From Actinomycetes bacterium (GTDB lineage Bacteria; Actinomycetota; Acidimicrobiia; Acidimicrobiales; RAAP-2): DNA of 15,771 nt. The notes beneath the pieces are model-generated. The model did no database searches. It was given only the letters and a program-made list of their open reading frames with translations, and was not told the DNA's origin. Numbering within the stretch: position 1 is the first letter of the stretch; the number at the start of each line of letters is the position of its first letter. Positions 1 through 5,702 of this stretch are shown here, one piece after another. The stretch is taken from contig JAKAZC010000023.1 in NCBI GenBank assembly GCA_021826655.1, positions 1-15,771 of the forward strand, in the 5' to 3' direction. Both the position numbers and the translations under genes were made by a program.

Positions 1-38
1 GTTTGCACGTCCCGGATGAACATCATCCACCGCGTCTG

Positions 39-878
39 ATGGTCGCCGATACCGCCGGAACCGCTTCCGACGACGCCGTCCTGAGGCGGACGGAGGACGG
101 GGTGGCCTGGATCACCCTCAACCGGCCCGACGCCGGAAATGCGCTCACCGCGGCCATGCGTGACCAGTTGGTGGAATGGCTGGAGGAGGCGTCGGCCGAC
201 CTCGCGGTGCGGGCCGTGGTCCTCACCGGCGCGGGGGACAAGGGATTTTGCACCGGCGCCGATCTGCGATCCTCGGGGCCCGGACTGCCCCGGCCGGAGG
301 GCGCGCCGGTGCGGGCGGTCGGCGACGCCGCCCGCCTCATCCGCACGGGTTGGCAGCGCCTGGTGGGAGCGGTCCTCGACTGCGAGAAGCCGGTCATCGC
401 AGCGGTCAATGCCACCGCGGCCGGGGGTGGCATGCACCTGGCCCTCGCCTGCGACCTGGTGCTGGCGGCCGAGGAAGCCAAATTCATCGAGGTCTTCGTC
501 CGGCGGGGCATCGCCCCCGACGCCGGGGGGGCCTACCTGCTCGTCCGCCTCGTCGGCCCGCAGAAGGCCAAGGAGCTCTTCTTCTTCGGGGACGACCTTC
601 CGGCACGAGAGGCCGAGCGGCTCGGTCTGGTCAACCGGGTCGTCCCCCGGGGGGAGCTGCTCGCCGAGGCCGGGGCGTGGGCCGCCCGTCTCGCCGCCGG
701 CCCGACCAAGGCGATCGGCGTGGCCAAGTACCTGACCAACCGGGCGCTCGACACCGACCGGGCCACCGCGCTGTGGGACGAGGCCGTCGGCCAGGAGCTG
801 GTGACGGGTACGGCGGACTGTGCGGAAGGGCTCACCGCCTTCGCCGAACGCCGCCCTCCGGTCTTCCGGGGCTGGTAG
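39..878 (+). CDS. Enoyl-CoA hydratase/isomerase family protein (crotonase fold)
   Basis: A 279-residue crotonase-family protein, the usual length, read from the ATG at 39; the frame stays open to the window edge, so a start further left (TTG at 3 or beyond) is possible. Crotonases bind acyl-CoA thioesters and stabilise an enolate in an oxyanion hole. Visible motifs are TGAGDKGFCTGADL (63-76), which supplies one oxyanion-hole amide, and AAGGGMHLALACDLVLAA (127-144), which supplies the other. The first catalytic Glu of classical hydratases, in GGGCE, is replaced here by His133 (GGGMH). The second acid region reads RRGIAPDAGG (156-165), like PaaG-type isomerases where an Asp in this motif is catalytic. 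An isomerase or atypical hydratase is therefore as likely as a standard enoyl-CoA hydratase. It lies upstream of a KstR-like operator and other beta-oxidation genes but is separated from them by 122 bases. Family certain, exact reaction unknown. Confidence 0.88.
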   Translation: MVADTAGTASDDAVLRRTEDGVAWITLNRPDAGNALTAAMRDQLVEWLEEASADLAVRAVVLTGAGDKGFCTGADLRSSGPGLPRPEGAPVRAVGDAARLIRTGWQRLVGAVLDCEKPVIAAVNATAAGGGMHLALACDLVLAAEEAKFIEVFVRRGIAPDAGGAYLLVRLVGPQKAKELFFFGDDLPAREAERLGLVNRVVPRGELLAEAGAWAARLAAGPTKAIGVAKYLTNRALDTDRATALWDEAVGQELVTGTADCAEGLTAFAERRPPVFRGW

Positions 879-955
879 CCCCGACCCGCCGCCAGGTCCC
901 CGGGTCGGGTCGGCGCGCCGACCGGAGCAGCCGGGCGGAACCCTCCCGGCGCGGA

Positions 956-969
956 TAGAACGGGTTCTG
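956..969. promoter_or_regulatory. Candidate KstR-type (TetR family) operator
   Basis: The 14 bases TAGAACGGGTTCTG match the known KstR consensus TNNAACNNGTTNNA at seven of its eight fixed positions; only the last base differs. The core AGAAC-GG-GTTCT (957-968) is a perfect inverted repeat. KstR represses cholesterol catabolism genes in mycobacteria and rhodococci. The site is 32 bases before the GTG start of a DoxX-like gene that leads an operon with a FadE34-like dehydrogenase, and it overlaps the expected -35 position, as a repressor site would. Binding by a KstR homologue is inference; a related fatty-acid TetR regulator is also possible. Confidence 0.55.
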
Positions 970-1000
970 TTTCCGGGTCCCGAGATGCTAGAAACGAGCC
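966..1000 (+). promoter_or_regulatory. Possible leaderless promoter of the DoxX-like operon
   Basis: TAGAAA (989-994) is a fair -10 hexamer, ending six bases before the GTG at 1001. A weak -35-like TTCTGT is at 966-971, 17 bases upstream and overlapping the KstR-like dyad. There is no Shine-Dalgarno sequence before the GTG, which fits a leaderless transcript starting at or near 1001. Confidence 0.35.
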
Positions 1001-1480
1001 GTGCACCTCACTGTGACAACGACCAATCTGCTGACCGCCAACCAGTACGCCTACTGGATGGCAGTGCTGCGCATCGGCCTCGGGGCCTGGTGGCTCAAGA
1101 GCTTCGCCCACAAGGACCTCGGCGGCTGGCTCAAGCGGGGTTCGGGCATCGAGTGGGGCGGCTCGGTAGCGGAGAAGCACAAGTGGGGATTCGTCAAGAC
1201 GGGCTTCGACAAGGTGGTCAGGCCGCATCCGATCCCGATGGCCTACATCGTGGTCTTCTCCGAGCTGGCCCTCGGCCTCGGGCTGGTACTGGGTCTCCTC
1301 ACGCCCGTCGCGCTGGTGGCCGGCATACTCCTCAACCTCCTCTACTTCGTGCTCATGGTGAGTGACTGGGCCGAGCAGGGGCAGAACCTGATGATGGTGC
1401 TCGCCGCCGTCGTGGCGCTGGGTACCAAGTCGTGGGCCGTGCTCTCCGTCGACCACCTCCTCCATCTCTTCGGGGCCTGA
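1001..1480 (+). CDS. DoxX-like integral membrane protein
   Basis: A 159-residue membrane protein with about four hydrophobic segments near residues 15-33, 79-100, 102-121 and 128-148, matching the four-helix layout of the DoxX / small thiosulfate:quinone oxidoreductase subunit group. A charged, non-hydrophobic stretch (about 34-78, rich in Lys, Trp and Gly) separates helix 1 from helix 2. Family members are small bundle proteins often placed near redox systems, and many have no assigned reaction. The GTG start has no ribosome binding site and sits six bases after a -10-like hexamer. The gene ends four bases before the acyl-CoA dehydrogenase start and so probably shares its transcript. A link to membrane redox or lipid handling is inference; the family assignment is moderately secure. 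Confidence 0.72.
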   Translation: MHLTVTTTNLLTANQYAYWMAVLRIGLGAWWLKSFAHKDLGGWLKRGSGIEWGGSVAEKHKWGFVKTGFDKVVRPHPIPMAYIVVFSELALGLGLVLGLLTPVALVAGILLNLLYFVLMVSDWAEQGQNLMMVLAAVVALGTKSWAVLSVDHLLHLFGA

Positions 1481-1484
1481 CGCA

Positions 1485-3743
1485 GTGGCCATCGGGATCC
1501 AGGACGAGCACGAGGATCTGCGCGCCGCGGTTCAGGGCTGGGCCGAGGCCCGCGACGTGGCAGGGGCGGTGCGGTCGGCACTCGATGCCGAACACGATGC
1601 CGTTCCTCCCTACTGGGGCGATCTGGCCGACCAGGGCCTCCTCGGCATCCATCTCGCCGAGGAGGTCGGGGGGCAGGGTGCCGGAATGCTGGAACTCGCG
1701 GTGGTCGCCGAGGAGCTCGGCCGCGCCGCCGCCATAGGGCCGTGGGACACCACCACCGTCGTCGCCGCCGTGATCGCCACCGCCGGCGGGTCCGGACTGG
1801 CGAAGCGGATCCTGCCCGGACTGGCCGGTGGGACGCTGACCGCGGGGCTCACCGTCCCGACGGCGGCAGCCGATGGGGCACCGGTCGCCCCGCCGGGCCT
1901 CACCGGGACCTGGGACCGCGACGGGACCCTGGTGGTGTCGGGGACGGTGCGCCCACTCGTCCACGGCGCCGTGGTCACCCACGTCCTGGCCGCGGTCCGT
2001 GTCGACGAAGCCGACCGGTGGGTACTGCTCGAGCGGGACGATGCCGCGTCGGTGGCGCCGCTCCCCACCTTCGACCCCACCCGCCCGTGCGCGGCCTGGT
2101 CGCTGGCGGGGGCCCGGGTGACGCCCGAGCGGGTGCTCGACGAGACGACGACCGGCCTCGTACGCGACCTCTCCCTCGTGGTACTTTCGGCCGCGGCCGT
2201 CGGGGGTGCGCGCTGGTGCGTAGATGCCGGGGCCGAACACGCCCGCACGCGCGAGCAGTTCGGGCGGCCGATCGGGCAGTTCCAAGGGGTCAAGCACCGG
2301 TTGGCGAACATGCTCGTGGCCGTCGAGCAGGGGGTGGCCGCCACGTGGGACGCCGCCCTCGCGCTCGGGGCCGAGCACGGTCCGACCTCGGGGAGCGAGA
2401 CCGACCAGGGCAGCTTGAGCGTGCAACTCGCCGCCGCGCTCGCCCTCGATGGCTACGTGGAGGCGGCCAAGGGCGTCATCCAGGTCCTGGGCGGTATGGG
2501 CTTCACCTGGGAGCACGATGCCCACATCCACCTCCGGCGCGCCACCACCCTGCGCCAGCTCGTGGGGGGCACCGCCCCGCTGCGTGCCGGATCGGCCCGC
2601 CTGGCACTCGCCGGCTGGCGGCGCCGACTCACCATCGACCTGCCTCCGGAGGCCGAGGCGCTGCGATCCGAACTCGGGACCCTGGTCGCCGCCATCGCCG
2701 CCGTCGAGGACCCGGCCGAGCAGCGCCGTGCACTGGCCGACCAGGGCCTCCTGGCACCGCACTGGCCGTCGCCGTGGGGACGCGACGCCGGTGCGGTCGA
2801 GCAGTTGGTGATCGACCAGGTGTGTGCGGACGCGGGACTGACCCGCCCGAATCTGGCAGTGGCCGCCTGGGCGCTCCCGACGATCATGGCGCACGGAACA
2901 CCGGACCAGACGGAGCGGTGGGTGGCTCCGACGCTCCGGGGCGAGCTCATCTGGTGCCAGCTGTTCAGCGAGCCCGGTGCCGGGTCCGACCTGGCCTCGC
3001 TCACGACGCGGGCGACACGTGTCGACGGGGGCTGGTCGCTGACCGGTCAGAAGGTGTGGACGTCGGTCGCCCAGCGGGCGCACTGGGGGATCTGCCTGGC
3101 CCGGACCGATCCGGAGGCACCGAAGCACCGGGGCATCACCTATTTCCTGGTCGACATGTCGTCACCGGGAATCGAGGTCCGCCCCCTGCGGGAGATCACC
3201 GGCGCGGCGCTCTTCAACGAGGTCTTCTTCGACGACTGCTTCGTCCCGGACGAGTGCGTGGTGGGCGAGATCGACGGTGGCTGGAAGCTCGCCCGCACCA
3301 CGCTGGCCAACGAACGGGTGTCGCTCTCGTCGGACTCGGCGTTCGGCGGGGCACTCGAGGGCGTGTTGGACCGGGTGGCGGCGGACCCGGACCTGCGCGA
3401 CCCGGTGACCCTGGACAGGCTCGGGCTGTTGCTGGCCGAGGCCCAGTCGCTCGCCCAATTGGGCATGCGGGCCACACTGCGCTCGGTCGGCGGCCTGCAA
3501 CCGGGCTCCGAGTCGAGCATCCGCAAACTGGTCGGCGCCGAGTTCGATCAACGGGTGCACGAGTTCGGGCTGGACCTCTGCGGACCCGCCGGGGCCGTCA
3601 CCGAGGGCGACGCGGCGTTCTCGGCCTACATGGTGCTGCAGTCGAAGTGCATGACGATCGCCGGTGGGACCAGCGAGGTCCAGCGCAATGTCATCGGGGA
3701 ACGGCTCCTCGGGCTGCCCCGCGACCCCGAGCCGGGGCACTGA
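1485..3743 (+). CDS. Two-module (fused) acyl-CoA dehydrogenase, FadE34-like layout
   Basis: A 752-residue protein, twice the length of a normal acyl-CoA dehydrogenase and built of two ACAD modules. These flavoenzymes convert acyl-CoA to trans-2-enoyl-CoA with FAD. Module 1 (about 1-375) keeps the C-terminal helical motifs REQFGRPIGQFQGVKH (256-271) and VLGGMGFTWEHD (334-345), but its middle part lacks the usual EPxxGSD flavin/substrate motif. Module 2 (about 385-752) has FSEPGAGSD (494-502), GQKVWTS (521-527) and the FAD motif GGTSEVQRNVIGERLLG (727-743). The residue just before that motif, a catalytic Glu in MCAD-type enzymes, is Ala-Gly here, so the base must lie elsewhere if module 2 is active. 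This layout is known from mycobacterial FadE34 (ChsE3), a steroid side-chain dehydrogenase. The GTG start, four bases after the preceding stop, suggests translational coupling. Family very secure; the steroid substrate is inference. Confidence 0.9.
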   Translation: MAIGIQDEHEDLRAAVQGWAEARDVAGAVRSALDAEHDAVPPYWGDLADQGLLGIHLAEEVGGQGAGMLELAVVAEELGRAAAIGPWDTTTVVAAVIATAGGSGLAKRILPGLAGGTLTAGLTVPTAAADGAPVAPPGLTGTWDRDGTLVVSGTVRPLVHGAVVTHVLAAVRVDEADRWVLLERDDAASVAPLPTFDPTRPCAAWSLAGARVTPERVLDETTTGLVRDLSLVVLSAAAVGGARWCVDAGAEHARTREQFGRPIGQFQGVKHRLANMLVAVEQGVAATWDAALALGAEHGPTSGSETDQGSLSVQLAAALALDGYVEAAKGVIQVLGGMGFTWEHDAHIHLRRATTLRQLVGGTAPLRAGSARLALAGWRRRLTIDLPPEAEALRSELGTLVAAIAAVEDPAEQRRALADQGLLAPHWPSPWGRDAGAVEQLVIDQVCADAGLTRPNLAVAAWALPTIMAHGTPDQTERWVAPTLRGELIWCQLFSEPGAGSDLASLTTRATRVDGGWSLTGQKVWTSVAQRAHWGICLARTDPEAPKHRGITYFLVDMSSPGIEVRPLREITGAALFNEVFFDDCFVPDECVVGEIDGGWKLARTTLANERVSLSSDSAFGGALEGVLDRVAADPDLRDPVTLDRLGLLLAEAQSLAQLGMRATLRSVGGLQPGSESSIRKLVGAEFDQRVHEFGLDLCGPAGAVTEGDAAFSAYMVLQSKCMTIAGGTSEVQRNVIGERLLGLPRDPEPGH

Positions 3744-3776
3744 CCGTGGCGAACCCGGGAACGGAAGGATGAGGGA

Positions 3777-4208
3777 ATGACCGACGAACCGCTGTATTTC
3801 GAGGACGTGGCCGAGGGGGACGAGGCTCCGATCCTTACCCACGTCCTGACCCGCACCGACCTGGTCGCCTATGCCGGGGCGTCGGGTGACTTCAACCCGA
3901 TGCACCACGACGAGATCAAAGCGACGGCGGCCGGCCAGCCGAGCGTGTTCGGTCACGGGATGTTCTCGATGGGCCTGCTCGGAACGGCCATCACGGACTT
4001 CGTCGGTCCCGGCAACGTCACGCGGTTCACCGTGCGCTTCGCCCGTCAGACCTGGCCCGACGAGGAGCTCAGCTCATCCGTGGTGGTGACGGCGAAGCGC
4101 ACCGAGGGGGACCTCCACCTGATCGACCTGGACGTACGGCTGCACAACGCCGACGGCGAGGAGAAGGTGGTCGGCGAGGCCACCGCCAAGGTGCCCTCGA
4201 AGTCCTGA
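3777..4208 (+). CDS. MaoC-type (R)-specific enoyl-CoA hydratase, single hot-dog domain
   Basis: A 143-residue single hot-dog domain protein. The hydratase-2 motif YAGASGDFNPMHHDE (32-46) is intact, with the expected catalytic Asp38 and His43, followed by FGHGMFSMGLLGTA (58-71), typical of the substrate-tunnel helix region. Such enzymes add water to trans-2-enoyl-CoA to give the (R)-3-hydroxyacyl-CoA. It lies 33 bases after the fused acyl-CoA dehydrogenase in the same direction, so its natural substrate could be that enzyme's product. The ATG is preceded by a purine-rich ribosome binding site (GGAAGG and GAGGG within 3763-3775). Steroid MaoC hydratases of actinobacteria often work as pairs such as ChsH1/ChsH2; no partner is visible here. 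Family secure, substrate inferred. Confidence 0.88.
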   Translation: MTDEPLYFEDVAEGDEAPILTHVLTRTDLVAYAGASGDFNPMHHDEIKATAAGQPSVFGHGMFSMGLLGTAITDFVGPGNVTRFTVRFARQTWPDEELSSSVVVTAKRTEGDLHLIDLDVRLHNADGEEKVVGEATAKVPSKS

Positions 4209-4225
4209 GTCCCGCGTCGCTCAGG
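4204..4225 (+). terminator. Possible hairpin at the end of the MaoC-type gene
   Basis: CCTGAG (4204-4209) and CTCAGG (4220-4225) form a perfect 6-bp stem around a 10-base loop, overlapping the TGA stop of the MaoC-type gene. No T-tract follows, so this would be a weak or atypical terminator at best. Position between two operons is the main support. Confidence 0.3.
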
Positions 4226-4227
4226 GT

Positions 4228-4252
4228 CACCGACGGTGTGACACGGTCGGTG
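4228..4252. promoter_or_regulatory. 25-bp dyad upstream of the ABC importer operon, possible operator
   Basis: Arms CACCGAC (4228-4234) and GTCGGTG (4246-4252) are exact reverse complements, and inside them GTGT (4236-4239) pairs with ACAC (4241-4244) around one central base. Only the G/G position at 4235/4245 breaks the symmetry. The nested symmetry with a one-base centre suits a dimeric protein site better than an RNA hairpin. A GTGACA element, -35-like, lies at its centre (4238-4243). The regulator is unknown. Confidence 0.45.
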
Positions 4253-4264
4253 GCGTCCGGACGG

Positions 4265-4270
4265 TACAGT
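4265..4270 (+). promoter_or_regulatory. Possible -10 element of the ABC importer operon
   Basis: TACAGT fits the actinobacterial TANNNT -10 pattern and lies just downstream of the 25-bp dyad, about 83 bases before the binding-protein start. The GTGACA at 4238-4243 would be 21 bases away, longer than a normal spacer, so the -35 is uncertain. Confidence 0.3.
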
Positions 4271-4352
4271 CGACACCGGTCGGGCCCCGTAGCCGCTGGT
4301 CGCCCGCATCGGGTGGTCTCGGAGACGAGCGGCGTGAGCACCGGGGAGGGCT

Positions 4353-5702
4353 GTGGTTCGACGGGGTCGTGTTGCGCACCGGGCATCCCGTGTGCCCGCC
4401 CGGGCGGGATCCCTGGTCGCGCTGGCGCTGGCCGCTCCCGTCCTGATGACGTCGTGCGCCAACGTGACCGTCCTGACGGTCTCCCATGCAGGGGATACCG
4501 ACGGCGTCACGCCGACCTCGATCCGGGTGGGTGCAATGGGGTCGTTCAGCGGATTCGCCGCATCGGACTTCGCCCCCGTGACGACCGGCGCAGCCGTCTA
4601 CTTCGACCAGCTCAACGCCGCGGGAGGGGTCAACGGCCGTAAGATCGTCTACTCGCCGCTGGTGGACGACGGGACCTCCCCGTCGGGCGACACGGCCGCG
4701 GCCCAGCGGTTGGTCCAGTCCAAGGTCTTCGCGGTCGTCGGGGTGGGGACACCCTTCTTCACCGGATCGTCCATCCTGCGGTCCCAGGCGGTACCGACGT
4801 TCGGAATCCAGGAGAACACCAACGCCCAGTGGTCGGGACCCGCGATGTTCGGAGCCGGGGGGTCCTACGTGGCCTCCACCCTGCCCATGCCGCAGGTGGC
4901 CTACGTGGCCCAGCAGACCCACAGCCGGTCGGCCGCGGTGCTGGCCTACAACGTGGCCCAGTCGTCGGGCGGTTGCGCGAGCGTCGTCAATGCGCTGGCC
5001 AAGTTCCATATCCGCACCCCGGTCGTCGACTTCTCGATTCCCTACGGGGCGGCCACCTTGGATGCCGACGTGACCCGCATGCAGCAGAACGGCGTCGATT
5101 TCGTCGCCAGTTGCATGGACGCGACAGGGAACATCAAGCTGTCCCAGACTCTCCAGCAGCACGGGATGGGTGGCACGGTGCAATTCTGGCTGGACGGCTA
5201 CAACCGACAGACCCTGGACAACAACCGGGCGGCGTACCAGGGGGTCTACTTCCTGTTGCAACAGACCCCGTTCGAGGTGACCGCCCTCCACCCCGGGGTG
5301 TACCCGGGGATCGACGCCTTCAACGCGGCGCTGCGTCGCTACGCTCCCGGCACGACCCCGTCGGGAACGGCGCTCGCCGGCTGGGTCAGCGCCGACCTGT
5401 TCGTGCAGGGCCTACGGGCCATCGGCAGTGACGTGACCCGCACGGCACTGGTCCGTGCCGTCAACCGGATGACCGCCTTCACCGCGGGCGGTGCGTACCC
5501 TCCGGTCAACTGGAAGATCGCCCACACCGGCGTGAACGACCTCGACTGCACCACCTACGTGCGCGCCCGGGGGTCCGTGTTCGTCCCGGTGTTCACCACC
5601 CCGGCCAGCGTGTACTCGTGCTACGACCAGACGGGACGCGCCCAGACGTCCTCGGTCACCGTCACGACCCTGCCGCTCCAGCCGGGTGTGCCCGGGCGAT
5701 GA
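4353..5702 (+). CDS. ABC transporter substrate-binding lipoprotein, HAAT/LivJ type
   Basis: A 449-residue periplasmic-binding-fold type 1 protein. The N terminus has an Arg-rich n-region, a hydrophobic core (about 20-32) and a lipobox-like end LMTSC, predicting lipid attachment at Cys35. The mature start SIRVGAMGSFSGF (56-68) and FDQLNAAGGVNGRKI (84-98) are hallmark sequences of branched-chain amino acid/amide-type receptors. Four further cysteines (208, 254, 399, 423) could form two disulfides outside the membrane, probably 208-254 and 399-423. It is the first gene of the operon and overlaps the permease by four bases. GGGGAGGG (4343-4350) lies only a few bases before the GTG at 4353; a second in-frame GTG at 4392 would give a more ordinary 22-residue signal peptide and is a real alternative start. 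Substrate unknown; the family accepts amino acids, amides, urea and aromatic or fatty acids. Confidence 0.88.
   Translation: MVRRGRVAHRASRVPARAGSLVALALAAPVLMTSCANVTVLTVSHAGDTDGVTPTSIRVGAMGSFSGFAASDFAPVTTGAAVYFDQLNAAGGVNGRKIVYSPLVDDGTSPSGDTAAAQRLVQSKVFAVVGVGTPFFTGSSILRSQAVPTFGIQENTNAQWSGPAMFGAGGSYVASTLPMPQVAYVAQQTHSRSAAVLAYNVAQSSGGCASVVNALAKFHIRTPVVDFSIPYGAATLDADVTRMQQNGVDFVASCMDATGNIKLSQTLQQHGMGGTVQFWLDGYNRQTLDNNRAAYQGVYFLLQQTPFEVTALHPGVYPGIDAFNAALRRYAPGTTPSGTALAGWVSADLFVQGLRAIGSDVTRTALVRAVNRMTAFTAGGAYPPVNWKIAHTGVNDLDCTTYVRARGSVFVPVFTTPASVYSCYDQTGRAQTSSVTVTTLPLQPGVPGR

Noticed and set aside
969..995. Second inverted repeat GTTTC (969-973) and GAAAC (991-995) near the DoxX promoter
   Set aside because: Arms are only 5 bp with a 17-bp gap and do not fit the KstR spacing; chance is sufficient.
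1353..3128. A 591-codon open frame on the minus strand across the acyl-CoA dehydrogenase gene
   Set aside because: It is the antisense shadow of a gene with clear ACAD motifs; its translation is rich in Arg, Gly and Pro without domains, as expected of GC-rich complements.
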